Notes: generated by a model not told the origin, from the letters alone. Positions 24,486-33,624 are shown, numbered from the stretch's first letter. The stretch: DNA of 43,157 nt from Streptomyces turgidiscabies Car8 (GCF_000331005.1 NZ_AEJB01000212.1:1-43157), one strand, 5' to 3'. Program-made: numbers and translations.

Positions 24486-25274
24486 ATGACCACCCACCCC
24501 GGCGCCCCCGAGCGCTCGGTTGTCGACCGCACGCTCAGCATCCTCGGCGTCTTCGACCGTGACAATCGCACTTTGACGCTGAGCGACATCAGCCGACGCT
24601 CCGGTCTTCCGGTCGCCACGGTCCATCGCATCGTCAACAAGCTCCATGGCTGGGGCGCACTGGAACGAGGAGAGGAAGGCGGCTACAGCATCGGCCTGAG
24701 ACTGTGGGAGACAGCCACGCTCGCCCCCCGGTACGCGGGCCTGGCCGAGGCGGCGCAGTCCCACCTCGTGGAGCTCCACGGTCAGTGCGGCGGCGCGGCG
24801 GTACTCGCGCTGCGCGACGGAACGGAGACCGTCTGCCTGTCCTTCGTCTCCAACGACCCCGCCCTCATGGCGCATTGGGGCGATCCCGGCTGCAGGCTCC
24901 CGCTGCACGCCACCGCGACCGGTCTGGTGCTGCTCGCGAACGCGGGCGTCGTGGTGCAGGACGAGATCTGCGCCGGCCCCCTTCGCGCCTACACCGGCGC
25001 GACGCCCACCGACGGCGCCGCTCTGCGCAACCATCTGACCAAGATAAGACGCGAGGGTTACGCGATGGCCTGCGGCACCCTGCGCGAGGGCCGGGGAGGG
25101 ATCGCGGCCCCGGTGCGCAACGCGCGCGGCACGGTGGTGGCGTCGGTGGGTCTCGTGGGCCCACTGAACATGCTCCAGCCGTCCCGGCTCGCCCCACTGG
25201 TCCTGGCCACCGCCGAGGCCGTCTCCCAGCACGACCGGACAGAAGGATGGCGGATGGCCGGGATGGGCGCGTAA
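24486..25274 (+). CDS. IclR-family transcriptional regulator
   Basis: A 262-residue regulator. The N-terminal winged helix is at about 10-75 (SVVDRTLSILGVFDRDN, LSDISRRSGLPVATVHRIVNKL), followed by the IclR effector domain (about 80-250; LPLHATATGLVLLA and REGRGGIAAPVRNARG are typical). IclR proteins often control catabolic operons for aromatic or small organic acids. The nearby dioxygenase at 26119 could be a target, but this is only positional. It is convergent with the HIT-like gene, 6 bp apart. Confidence 0.9.
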   Translation: MTTHPGAPERSVVDRTLSILGVFDRDNRTLTLSDISRRSGLPVATVHRIVNKLHGWGALERGEEGGYSIGLRLWETATLAPRYAGLAEAAQSHLVELHGQCGGAAVLALRDGTETVCLSFVSNDPALMAHWGDPGCRLPLHATATGLVLLANAGVVVQDEICAGPLRAYTGATPTDGAALRNHLTKIRREGYAMACGTLREGRGGIAAPVRNARGTVVASVGLVGPLNMLQPSRLAPLVLATAEAVSQHDRTEGWRMAGMGA

Positions 25275-25280
25275 CCCGCC

Positions 25281-25910
25281 CTACCCCACATACGCCCTCC
25301 CGCCCCCGGCCGCCAGCTCTGCCGAGATCCGGCGATGGGCCCGCAGCCGTTCCGACTCCGGTACCGGGGGCAGGAGTTCCTCCCACAGCGGGAGGAAGCT
25401 GCCGCGTAGCCGGGTCAGCCCCGCCGGGCGGGCCAGCAACCAGAAGTGCGGGTGAGCCCCGCCGTCACCCCAACGGTTGACGTGCACCCGTGCGACGCCG
25501 TCCACAGCCAGGACGGCCCGCTCGGCGCGCTGCAGCATCGTGCCCAGCTCCGCCGACCGGGCCGCGGGCAGATCGCCGAGGTCGTAGTGACCACGCGGCT
25601 GCAGCAGCGCCACGGCGGGCAGCCTCGCCCCGCCGACCGCGTCCACCCGCCGGTGCCCGTCCGCCCAGAGCGCGTCCGTCACGGGCTTGCGGCAGACCAC
25701 GCAGTCCCCGGCCCCGGCCTCGCCGTCGCGAACCGGCTCGGGCAGCACCGGAGGCAGCAACGGCTTGACCCGCAACTCTCCTTCGCACAGTTCGAAGGGG
25801 AAGGTCTCCCACCCGGTGACCGGGTCCGCCGGCATCGGCAACCGCTCCCCGACCGGCAGCCGCCGGACGAAAGCACTGGGCTGGGGGTCACCGGACGCGG
25901 CAGCGGTCAT
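25281..25910 (-). CDS. HIT-like hypothetical protein
   Basis: A 209-residue protein from the ATG at 25910. The central and C-terminal part resembles a HIT (histidine triad) fold: VHVNRWGDGGAHPHFWLLARP holds a His-x-His pair where the triad would be, although the third His of a classical HxHxH is replaced. A CVVC pair near residue 71 could bind a metal. HIT proteins hydrolyse or transfer nucleotides; whether this degenerate motif is catalytic is doubtful. No signal peptide or membrane segment is seen. Confidence 0.7.
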   Translation of the reverse strand: MTAAASGDPQPSAFVRRLPVGERLPMPADPVTGWETFPFELCEGELRVKPLLPPVLPEPVRDGEAGAGDCVVCRKPVTDALWADGHRRVDAVGGARLPAVALLQPRGHYDLGDLPAARSAELGTMLQRAERAVLAVDGVARVHVNRWGDGGAHPHFWLLARPAGLTRLRGSFLPLWEELLPPVPESERLRAHRRISAELAAGGGRAYVG

Positions 25911-26118
25911 CGTCGCAGTCTCGCAGTCACGGCCGCCGTACTGAAGCCCCGCTCCGCCACCGCACGACCAGCTCCGTCGGACCCGCGGGACGGTCCGGCC
26001 GGTGACGTACCGCGTGTCCCGCGGAGCCCTACGTCCGGTCGCCACGCCCGCCGAATACTGGCACGCTCACCAGCGACACCGACGAGACGTACGAGACCGA
26101 CCCACGAGCGGAGTGTGC

Positions 26119-27120
26119 ATGACGACGGACCGGGCCACGAACGGCGAAGTGCAGCCGGGTGACCAGGAGTTGAGGCCGACGGAGGTAGCCGGGGTGGAGG
26201 TGCGGCCCGTCGCGGGGCACATCGGCGCCGAGATCTCGGGAGTCGACCTGACCGAGCCCCTCGACAGCCCCGTGGTCGCCGCAATCAGGGCGGCCGTCCT
26301 GCGCTGGAAGGTGGTGTTCTTCCGCGGCCAGCGGCTGGACCACGCCGGGCACATCGCCTTCGCGCGCCGGTTCGGCGAGCCGGTCGTCCTCGGGCGGCGC
26401 GGCGGCGCCTCCCCGCCCGGCTTCCCCGAGATCGAGACGACCGCCGACCGGCTGGAGCTGGGCGGACGCTACGGCATGGAGCACGCCGAATGGCTGGAGC
26501 GGCGCCGCCACTCGCTGCTGCGCGGCTGGCACTGCGACCACGGCGCCCGGATCGACCCGCCCGCCGCGACGATCCTGCGCGCCGAGACCGTCCCGCCGTA
26601 CGGCGGCGACACCACCTGGTCCAACCTGGCCGCCGCGTACGCCGGACTCTCCGCGCCCGTACGGGAGTTCGTGGACGGACTCAGGGCCGAGCACCGGCTG
26701 GGTGTCGGCTACCAGGCGCGGCCCGGCGACGACGCGTATCTCCGGCATCTCCTCGACCACCAGACCGCCTCGGTGCACCCACTGGTGCGGGTCCACCCGG
26801 AGACGGGGGAGCGGGTGCTGTTCGTCAACGGCTACTACCTGGAGCAGATCGTGGACGTCTCCCGCGCGGAGAGCCGGCTGCTGCTGGAGATGCTTCTCGA
26901 ACAGGCGACCAGGCCCGAGTACACGGTCCGTTTCCGCTGGGAGCCCGGCAGCGTCGCCTTCTGGGACAACCGGGCCACCATCCACCTCGCCCCCAGCGAC
27001 AACGCCCACCTCGGCCACCCCCGGGTCATGCACCGCGTGATGCTGACCGGCGACATTCCGGCGGGCGTGGACGGCAGGCCGTCGGAGGCGGTCACCGGAG
27101 CCGAACCCGGGCGGTGGTGA
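26119..27120 (+). CDS. TauD/TfdA-family Fe(II)/2-oxoglutarate dioxygenase
   Basis: A 333-residue enzyme. Iron ligands are clear: WHCDHGARIDPPAA gives the His-x-Asp pair (about residues 139-141), and DNRATIHLAP the distal His. RVMHRVMLTGD carries the Arg that binds 2-oxoglutarate. VFFRGQRLDHAGHIAFARRFGEP is the family N-terminal signature. It hydroxylates or cleaves a small substrate such as a sulfonate or an amino acid with oxygen. ATG 26119 is preferred over the upstream GTG-type codons. It is convergent with the luciferase-like gene. Confidence 0.9.
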   Translation: MTTDRATNGEVQPGDQELRPTEVAGVEVRPVAGHIGAEISGVDLTEPLDSPVVAAIRAAVLRWKVVFFRGQRLDHAGHIAFARRFGEPVVLGRRGGASPPGFPEIETTADRLELGGRYGMEHAEWLERRRHSLLRGWHCDHGARIDPPAATILRAETVPPYGGDTTWSNLAAAYAGLSAPVREFVDGLRAEHRLGVGYQARPGDDAYLRHLLDHQTASVHPLVRVHPETGERVLFVNGYYLEQIVDVSRAESRLLLEMLLEQATRPEYTVRFRWEPGSVAFWDNRATIHLAPSDNAHLGHPRVMHRVMLTGDIPAGVDGRPSEAVTGAEPGRW

Positions 27121-27136
27121 GGGGCCCGCAGGAGCT

Positions 27137-28168
27137 TCAGCCGGTGGCCGGCCGCCAGCCCAGGGCGGGACCGAGGCGGGTCGCGATGTCGTTGAGGATC
27201 TGGACGTAGTCCTCGTGGTCGAAGGTGAACGGCAGCGCGAAAGCCACCTCGTCGATCTCCTGGAACGCGACGTGCGCGTACAGGCGTTCGGCGATCTCGG
27301 CCGAGGTGCCGACGAGGTCCGGCGCGAACATCAGCCGCGCCGGACCCTGCGGCGTCGCGGTCCGCGGCAGCCGCTTCGCCGCGTACTCCTCGTACTTGGC
27401 GCGCTGCGCGGGCGAGGCACTGTCGGTGGGGATGACGACGAGACCTTGGGAGACCCGGGCCCGGTCGCCGTCAGGGTGGTGCGCCCGGAAGGCCCGGACG
27501 CCGGCGAGCTGGACCTCGGCGAAGTCCGGCGACTCCTCGTCGCCCTCGGCCTTGACGACACTGCTGGTCAGGAAGTTCATACCGTGCTCCCCGGCCCACC
27601 GCGCCGACCGCAGACTCCCGCCGCCGTACCACAGCCGGCTTCCGAGCCCCGGGGAATGCGGCTGCACCCGGTCCGAGAACACCTCGAACCCCTGCACCCC
27701 GCTGAAGTCGCTGGCCGCCTTCCCTCGCACATGGTCCAGCAGCCGCTCGACCCGCTGGAAGCTGAAGTCCTCCGCGTCCGCCGTGTCGGGGTACAGGGCG
27801 CCCTTGACATGGTCGTAGTTCATCGGTGGGCCCACGCTCAGACCCGGGTTGAGCCGGCCTCCGGACAGGATGTCGACGGTCGCCCAGTCCTCCGCCAGGC
27901 GCAGCGGGTTCTCCCAGCCCAACGGGGTGACCGCGGTGCCCAGTTCGATACGGCGGGTGCGCTGCGAGGCCGCCGCGAGGACGGCCACCGGGGAGGAGAT
28001 CCCGTACTGGAGATGACGGTGTCGCAGCCACGCGCTGTCGAAGCCCAGCCGCTCACCCAGCTCGATGATCTCCAGCGTCGACTCGTGCCCCGCCCGAGGA
28101 TCGTCGCCGTGGAACAGCCCGATGGTGAGAAAGCCCAGTTTGCGCAGCGGCTGTGAGGGGGACGGCAC
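27137..28168 (-). CDS. LLM-class flavin-dependent oxidoreductase (bacterial luciferase-like)
   Basis: A 343-residue TIM-barrel protein of the luciferase-like monooxygenase superfamily: LGFDSAWLRHRHLQYGISSPVAVLAAASQRTRRIELGTAVTPLGWENPLRLAEDWATVDILSGGRLNPGLSVGPP is typical, in successive motifs. These FMN/FMNH2 or F420 enzymes oxidise or reduce small molecules. The start is set at GTG 28168 because GGAGGAG stands just upstream; a TTG at 28180 is the other candidate. It is convergent with the dioxygenase gene (16 bp apart), so joint expression is not implied. Confidence 0.88.
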   Translation of the reverse strand: MPSPSQPLRKLGFLTIGLFHGDDPRAGHESTLEIIELGERLGFDSAWLRHRHLQYGISSPVAVLAAASQRTRRIELGTAVTPLGWENPLRLAEDWATVDILSGGRLNPGLSVGPPMNYDHVKGALYPDTADAEDFSFQRVERLLDHVRGKAASDFSGVQGFEVFSDRVQPHSPGLGSRLWYGGGSLRSARWAGEHGMNFLTSSVVKAEGDEESPDFAEVQLAGVRAFRAHHPDGDRARVSQGLVVIPTDSASPAQRAKYEEYAAKRLPRTATPQGPARLMFAPDLVGTSAEIAERLYAHVAFQEIDEVAFALPFTFDHEDYVQILNDIATRLGPALGWRPATG

Positions 28169-28198
28169 GGGCTCCTCCAACGATCGTCGTACGGACGT

Positions 28199-29767
28199 TC
28201 ACGCTCCGTCGATTGTGCCAGCAGGCCGGGTCAGCGGGATGACGACCTCGTCCTCGACCGGCGGATCCACCTCCTGCCTGAGCTTGCCGGTCGCGGAGAA
28301 ACAGCGCAGCCGAATCGCCTCAGGGGAGACGTCGAGTCGCAGGAAGCTCTTGAAGAACGGCGGGCTGTACGTCGCCGAGCCGGGCGAGAACAGTTGGGTG
28401 TACGCCTTCCGGACCGGGAGCCGCAGCCGCCGGGCGCGGTCGGGACGACGGGCCGTGCCCAGCAGAGCGGCGACCAGCCGGATGCGCCGGGTGAGGCGGA
28501 CGGACTCGCCAGGGTCGCGCGTCGGCCGGATACCCAGGCGCTCGGCGATCACGGCCGTCGCCTCGGCCTCGGTGAGGGTGAAGAAGCGGCGCAGGTGCAG
28601 CCGTCGGCCGTAGAGCCTGCTGTAGAAGGCCAGCGAGTCGCCGCGCAACGGATAGCAGCGGAAGTCGTCCTCGGTGACGTCGGCGACCGACACCCGCTTG
28701 ATGGTGTGGGTGGCGTGCATGAACGCACCGCCGCCGCCCGAGACGATGTACTGGACGGTCCTGGCGGGCCCGGCGGTCCCGTCGCCGCTGCCGGGCAAGG
28801 TCACCGGATAGCGCTGGTAGTTGTGGATGTCGCCGCCTATCGCGGCGACGAAGTTCCGCTCCGGGTCGCGGACGAGGTCGTCGACCGTGCCGCCGCCGTC
28901 GATGGGGCAGGGGTGGTGCTCGCCGTCCACGTACAGGGGCGAGCCGGTGACGAGGATCTTCGGGACCGGTCCGGCGGACACCTCCCGCAGCCAGCGGCCC
29001 TGTTCGGCGTCGAGCGTGCCCAGCAGTCCGGTGTCGATGCCTATGACGCGTATGGGTCCTGCGTCGATCGCCCAGTACGGGCCGGGCTGGACCGCCTGTT
29101 GGGCGGGGGCCGAGCGCAACTTGGCGGCCTCGGCGAGGCGTTGCTCGTCGACGGCGCTCGGCCTGTGCCACAGGAGTGAGCGCAGCCTGCCGGGTGTGAA
29201 CGCGTGGGGCGCGGGCTCCGCCGGGAGGGGCGGGGCGTCGCAGAACACGCGCATGAACCCGTTCAGGTCCTCGTACCAGTCGTGGTTGCCGGGGATCGCG
29301 TAGATCGGCGCCGGGTAGTCCTGGTAGGGGCGGAAGAACTTGGTGCCGTAGTCGTCGGTGGCTCCGACGGGGTAGATCACGTCACTGGCGAGCACGGTGA
29401 ACGCCGTGTCCTGACCGGCCCTCAGGAAGCCCGGGACGACAGCGTACTGGGGCTCGTCGCCCTCGCCCGTGTCGCCGATGACCATGAAGGAGAAGCGGTC
29501 CGGGTCGGCGCGCCGGACCACCTTGTCGGCGGGCGCGCCCGCGGCTGTCCGTTGTTCGGCCCAGCGGCCGCGGGTACGGCCCGTGGGGTCACCGAACCAG
29601 GAGGCCAGTACGCCGTTGCGGGCGGGCCACAGCGTCCGGGGGTTGACCCACGAGAGCTTCTCGACCCGACGCGGCATCAACTCCCGGTAGGTTCCCGGGC
29701 TTTCGAGGCCCCAGCCCGCGCCCTCGGCGCTGTCGCGGGAGGAGTGGGCACGTGCGGAGTCAGCCAT
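28199..29767 (-). CDS. Calcineurin-like metallophosphoesterase
   Basis: A 522-residue cytosolic phosphoesterase from the ATG at 29767 (the frame is open much further upstream, but that part mirrors another gene). Family blocks are visible: VIGDTGEGD, SDVIYPVGATDDY, IPGNHDWYEDL with the GNHD signature, and IGGDIHNYQRYPV with the C-terminal metal His. The C-terminal 150 residues are an extra region of unknown role. It could hydrolyse phosphate esters, but the substrate is unknown. It starts 20 bp after the MHYT gene, so the two are one operon. Confidence 0.85.
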   Translation of the reverse strand: MADSARAHSSRDSAEGAGWGLESPGTYRELMPRRVEKLSWVNPRTLWPARNGVLASWFGDPTGRTRGRWAEQRTAAGAPADKVVRRADPDRFSFMVIGDTGEGDEPQYAVVPGFLRAGQDTAFTVLASDVIYPVGATDDYGTKFFRPYQDYPAPIYAIPGNHDWYEDLNGFMRVFCDAPPLPAEPAPHAFTPGRLRSLLWHRPSAVDEQRLAEAAKLRSAPAQQAVQPGPYWAIDAGPIRVIGIDTGLLGTLDAEQGRWLREVSAGPVPKILVTGSPLYVDGEHHPCPIDGGGTVDDLVRDPERNFVAAIGGDIHNYQRYPVTLPGSGDGTAGPARTVQYIVSGGGGAFMHATHTIKRVSVADVTEDDFRCYPLRGDSLAFYSRLYGRRLHLRRFFTLTEAEATAVIAERLGIRPTRDPGESVRLTRRIRLVAALLGTARRPDRARRLRLPVRKAYTQLFSPGSATYSPPFFKSFLRLDVSPEAIRLRCFSATGKLRQEVDPPVEDEVVIPLTRPAGTIDGA

Positions 29768-29787
29768 CGGGGCACCGTAGCAATGTC

Positions 29788-30675
29788 CTACAGGCGAAGA
29801 TCCGTCCGGGTCGCGGTCCGCTGCCGGCTCATGGAGGGCTGCCACGGGTGCTGCTTCGCCGACTGCCTCGGTATCGGCGGCGCCGGCTCGGTCTGCCGCG
29901 CGGGCCGCTGCCGGGAGGCCTTCGAGCCCCACTCGCTGTCGCCCAGGACCAGCAGCGGGTCGAACATCACCACGACGGCGGCCAGCAGCAGGAAGAGGGT
30001 CGGGCCGATCAGCATCGGCAGCAGCAGCGAGGTCGGGGACGTGCCGGACCAGGTGGTTGTGGTGGACGCGTCGTGCAGGTGCACGCTGACGGCGGCCATG
30101 CCCGTGTAGTGCATACCGCTGACGGCCACGCCCATCACCAGGCTGGCCCCGAGGCTGGTCAGGAAGCCCCGGATGGAAACGGCCGCCCAGAGTGCGGCGG
30201 TCGCGGCGACGATGGCGATCACCACGGAGAGCGCCACGGTGGCCGTGTCGTAGCGGATCGCGCCGTTCACCTGGAGCGCCGCCATGCCGAGATAGTGCAT
30301 CGCGGCGACGCCGAGACCGGTCACGATGCCCGCGGTGGACAGTGCCACAGGCGTGGCGCCGCGATAGCCGACGACGAACACGCCGATACCGACGACGACG
30401 ATCGCGACGGCGAGGCTCGTGACGGTCAGCCCGACGTCGTAGCGGACCGCGCTCTCCTTGACCTGGAACCCGATCATCGCGATGAAGTGCATGGTCCAGA
30501 TCCCGCACCCGATGGCAGCCGCCCCCAGTGCCAGCCAACCCGGCTTCCACGAGCCCTGGTTGAGCAGAGATCTGACCACGCAGCGCAGCCCCAGGGCGCT
30601 TCCCAGGCAGGCCATGATGTAGGCGGCCACCGGGGTGACGAAACCGTAGCTGAATCCGTCAATTGTTCCGTGCAT
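29788..30675 (-). CDS. MHYT-domain integral membrane sensor protein without output domain
   Basis: A 295-residue protein with about seven membrane helices (residues 8-225). Three MHYT signatures are present: TMHFIAMIGFQV, AAMHYLGMAALQV and GMHYTGMAAVSV, on helices thought to bind copper and sense a diatomic gas such as oxygen, CO or NO. Many MHYT proteins carry GGDEF/EAL or other output domains; here the C-terminus is only a short polar tail (about 240-295). The metallophosphoesterase encoded directly downstream could be its functional partner, but that is inference. The ATG at 30675 follows a purine-rich ribosome site. Confidence 0.88.
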   Translation of the reverse strand: MHGTIDGFSYGFVTPVAAYIMACLGSALGLRCVVRSLLNQGSWKPGWLALGAAAIGCGIWTMHFIAMIGFQVKESAVRYDVGLTVTSLAVAIVVVGIGVFVVGYRGATPVALSTAGIVTGLGVAAMHYLGMAALQVNGAIRYDTATVALSVVIAIVAATAALWAAVSIRGFLTSLGASLVMGVAVSGMHYTGMAAVSVHLHDASTTTTWSGTSPTSLLLPMLIGPTLFLLLAAVVVMFDPLLVLGDSEWGSKASRQRPARQTEPAPPIPRQSAKQHPWQPSMSRQRTATRTDLRL

Positions 30676-30882
30676 ATGCCAATTCCCCCCGAGGCGCAAG
30701 ATGTTGAGGGATGAACTTCTCGCCTCAAGTGTGATCAAAGCAAGCAGTTACCGCGAGTACTCGGTGAATTTCACTTGAACGATGGTCAAGATCGGTCGAA
30801 AAGGGATGGGAATCGGCCGGAAGCCCTTGTTCCGGTAGTGATGCTGGCGTCCGGCCCGCTGATCGCTATGCTGCGCGGAAAA

Positions 30883-30897
30883 GCGTTCAAACGAACA
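30883..30897. promoter_or_regulatory. Operator candidate before the sugar regulator gene
   Basis: GCGTTCAAACGAACA contains the dyad GTTC-AAAC-GAAC (30885-30896), about 48 bp before the regulator ATG. A related sequence, read on the other strand as GCGGTCAAACGCTCA, lies at 32086-32100 before the binding-protein gene. Shared bases CG-TCAAACG point to a common binding protein, most likely the adjacent regulator. Confidence 0.55.
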
Positions 30898-30944
30898 TTC
30901 CGGTGTGCGGGCGTGCCGGTGTACGAAATGAGGGGGCGAACGGT

Positions 30945-32051
30945 ATGCGCGAGCCGGTCGAACTGAGGCGACAGCGGATTCTGGCCGCCGTGCAGGCGCG
31001 TGGCGCGGCCCGGGTGACCGACCTCGCCGCCGAACTGGAGGTCTCGGTGGTCACCGTCCGCCGGGACGTGGAGGAACTCGCCCGTGAGGGCAGGCTCCGG
31101 CGCGGCCACGGCGTCGCCCGCTCCACCCTCCCGGTGCCGGTCGCCCCGTCCGAGCCCGTCACCGTGTCCGGGGACGGCGACATCGTCGCCCTGGTCGTCC
31201 CCGCCCGCCACTCCTACCTCTACGAGACCCTGCACGGCGCCCGCCCCGTCCTGGAGGAGGCCGGCGTGCGCATCGCGCTGCATATCGCCCCGCAGGTCGC
31301 CGGCGCCGAACAGCCGCTGGTGGAGCGGGCGTTGGCGGACGGCGCCCGGGGCGTGCTGATCGCCCCCCGCTGGCGTACCCTCGCCGCCGAGGAGGCCGAC
31401 GCGAAGTGGCTGTGCGGGCTCGGCGTGCCGACCGTCCTGATGGAACGCAGGCCACGCCCCGGCAGTGCGCTGCACGCCCTGGACTCCGTGTGTTCCGACC
31501 ACTGGTACGGCGCCCATCTCGCCGTCGAGCACCTGGTCTCCCTCGGTCACCGCAGGGTCGTCTTCGCCACCCGCGACGACAGCCCCACGGCGCGCGCCCT
31601 GCGCACCGCCCTCACCGAGATCGCCGGTGCCCATCCGCACCTCGACGCCTGGACACTCGGACTCAGTTCCCCCGAGGCGGGCCCCGACCGCTCGGCCGGG
31701 GCGGACCGCGTGGCCGTCGACCTGCCCGGTGTCCTGCGCGAGGCGGACGCCACGGCGTGCGTGCTGCACGGCGACGTGGACGCGCTGATGCTGGTCCAGG
31801 AACTGACCGCGCACGGCGTCCGGGTGCCGCAGGACTGCTCGGTCGTCGCGTACGACGACGTCGTGGCCGCCCTCGGCAGTACCCCCCTCACCGCCGTGTC
31901 CCCGCCCAAGGGGGAGGTCGGGCGGGCCGCCGCCGAACTGCTGCTGCAGCGGCTGAGGGATCCGCGCGGCAGCGGGGCGGGACCGGCGCGGCGTATCGAA
32001 CTGCTGCCGCAGCTGAAGGTGCGTGGGTCGACACGGGTGTTGACCTCCTGA
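30945..32051 (+). CDS. Chimeric DeoR-HTH/LacI-type sugar regulator
   Basis: A 368-residue protein. The first 60 residues are a DeoR-type helix-turn-helix (RQRILAAVQARGAARVTDLAAELEVSVVTVRRDVEELAREG) rather than the LacI one. The remainder (about 80-365) is a LacI/periplasmic-binding-protein sensor domain with LVSLGHRRVVFATR, DCSVVAYDD and the closing TAVSPPKGEVGRAAAELLL. It should release or bind its operators when a sugar is bound. It stands directly before the sugar ABC genes on the same strand, and a related operator-like site precedes both it and them. The ATG with AGGGGG upstream is the start chosen; homology begins there. Confidence 0.9.
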   Translation: MREPVELRRQRILAAVQARGAARVTDLAAELEVSVVTVRRDVEELAREGRLRRGHGVARSTLPVPVAPSEPVTVSGDGDIVALVVPARHSYLYETLHGARPVLEEAGVRIALHIAPQVAGAEQPLVERALADGARGVLIAPRWRTLAAEEADAKWLCGLGVPTVLMERRPRPGSALHALDSVCSDHWYGAHLAVEHLVSLGHRRVVFATRDDSPTARALRTALTEIAGAHPHLDAWTLGLSSPEAGPDRSAGADRVAVDLPGVLREADATACVLHGDVDALMLVQELTAHGVRVPQDCSVVAYDDVVAALGSTPLTAVSPPKGEVGRAAAELLLQRLRDPRGSGAGPARRIELLPQLKVRGSTRVLTS

Positions 32052-32085
32052 GCGTTGCGTATCCACGCTCACATCCGACGCCGTA

Positions 32086-32152
32086 TGAGCGTTTGACCGC
32101 TTTATTTTCTTCTGATCGATGTCTTGACCGTTTTCCTTGTGCCGATCAGGAT
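32086..32152 (+). promoter_or_regulatory. Promoter and operator candidate of the sugar ABC operon
   Basis: TGAGCGTTTGACCGC (32086-32100) contains the dyad AGCG-N6-CGCT and resembles the site before the regulator gene. Downstream, TTGACC (32124-32129) and CAGGAT (32147-32152) are separated by 17 bp, a good streptomycete promoter. The start codon of the binding protein is at 32211. Confidence 0.5.
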
Positions 32153-32210
32153 TCCCGTATCTCGAACAGGACGTGTCTCAGGGACACGCCGGAGCCGCGG
32201 GAGGCACCCC

Positions 32211-33560
32211 ATGCCTGGTCGACAGAGTCACCGTCGACGAAGCCGCCGGTCCGTGCTCGCCGCGATGGCCGCACTGCCACTGACCGGCGCCGTGAGCGCC
32301 TGCAGTGGAGGAACGGACTCCGCGTCGAGCGGGACCGGCGGAAAAGTCACCCGCATCACCTTCTGGTCCGCGCTGCGCGGCAGTCAGGAGGTGGTGGACG
32401 CCTTCAACAGCACCCACGACAGCATCCAGGTCGACTTCCAGCAGATTCCGTCCGGCGGCCAGGGCGGTTACGCGAAACTGAGCAACGCCGCCCGTGCCGG
32501 CAACGCCCCCGACGTGGCCACCATCGAGTACCCGCAGGTACCCGGCTTCGCCATCGACGGTGTGGCCCGCGATCTCACCTCGATGATCAGCGACGAACTG
32601 CGCGCCGAACTGCTGCCCCAGGCACTGGGTCTGACCACCTTCGAACAGCGCGTGTTCAGCGTCCCGTTGGACGTCGAACCGATGGTGATGCACTACCGCG
32701 CCGACCTCTTCGCCCAGCACGGCTTCGAAGTGCCGCGCACCTGGGCGGAGTTCGAGGAACTGGCCCGGGCCGTCCGCCGCAAGCTGCCCGGCCGACGGCT
32801 GGTCCTCTTCCCCACGGACGGCGGCACCCAGTTCGCCGCCTACGCCTGGCAGGCCGGCGCCCAGTGGTTCGACACGGCGGGCGGCGCCTGGAACGTCTCC
32901 CTCGCCGACGCACCCACCCGGCGGGTCGCCGCCTACTGGCAGCGGCTCATCGACGAGGACCTCGTCTTCATGAACGCCATCGAGAGCAGACAGTCCGACG
33001 CGCAGATCGCCAACGGACTCGTGCTGACGAGGCTCAGCGGAGCCTGGGACGCGGGCGCCCAGATGAAGGCGCGGCCCGCACAGACCGGCCAGTGGCGGAT
33101 CGCCCCGCTGCCCCGGTGGGACACCGGCCACCCGGCCGTCGGCACCCACGGCGGCTCGACCTTCGCCGTCACCAAGGACAGCCGACACCCGGAAGCGGCA
33201 CTGGAGTTCATCTCCTGGCAGGTCTCCCACCCCGACTCGCTGCGCGCCCGCCTCTCCAGCGGCACCAGCAGCCAGTACCCGGCCGCGTCCGCACTGGTCG
33301 CCGTGGGCCGCGAGGCGTTCGACCGCTCCTACTACGGCGGCCAGGACATCTACTCCCTCTTCGAGGAGGAGGCCCACAGAATCCGCGACGGCTGGGTCTG
33401 GGGCCCGCGCTTCACCGCCACCCAGCGGGTGATGCAGGACAGCTTCGCGCGCGTGGGCGGCGGTCAGGGCTCCCTCATCGACTCCGTACGCGCGGCACAG
33501 GACGGCACCATGCCCGACCTGAAGGCCCTCGGCCTGTCGACCACCGAGCACACCACATGA
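32211..33560 (+). CDS. Sugar ABC transporter substrate-binding lipoprotein (family 1)
   Basis: A 449-residue secreted lipoprotein. The N-terminus is a twin-arginine-like signal (RRRSRRSVLAAM) with lipobox LTGAVSAC; Cys31 would be lipidated. The body is a family-1 sugar-binding protein: ITFWSALRGSQEVVDAFNS, APDVATIEYPQVPGFA, FSVPLDVEPMVMHYRADLFAQHG, and GTHGGSTFAVTKDSRHPEAALEFI. It captures an oligosaccharide or sugar derivative outside the cell and passes it to the two permeases. It is the first gene after the operator. Substrate unknown. Confidence 0.93.
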   Translation: MPGRQSHRRRSRRSVLAAMAALPLTGAVSACSGGTDSASSGTGGKVTRITFWSALRGSQEVVDAFNSTHDSIQVDFQQIPSGGQGGYAKLSNAARAGNAPDVATIEYPQVPGFAIDGVARDLTSMISDELRAELLPQALGLTTFEQRVFSVPLDVEPMVMHYRADLFAQHGFEVPRTWAEFEELARAVRRKLPGRRLVLFPTDGGTQFAAYAWQAGAQWFDTAGGAWNVSLADAPTRRVAAYWQRLIDEDLVFMNAIESRQSDAQIANGLVLTRLSGAWDAGAQMKARPAQTGQWRIAPLPRWDTGHPAVGTHGGSTFAVTKDSRHPEAALEFISWQVSHPDSLRARLSSGTSSQYPAASALVAVGREAFDRSYYGGQDIYSLFEEEAHRIRDGWVWGPRFTATQRVMQDSFARVGGGQGSLIDSVRAAQDGTMPDLKALGLSTTEHTT

Positions 33561-33624
33561 GCCCGCGCCCCTCCCCGCACGGCAACCGAGCGGCCCGAGC
33601 CGCCCGAAAGGCAGGTGACACCCC

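Noticed and set aside
26119..28168. Dioxygenase and luciferase-like gene as a biosynthetic cluster
   Set aside because: The genes are convergent and no core synthase, carrier protein or resistance gene is near, so cluster membership is not supported.
29768..30550. N-terminal extension of the metallophosphoesterase
   Set aside because: This part overlaps the MHYT gene in another frame. The ATG at 29767 begins the coherent protein.
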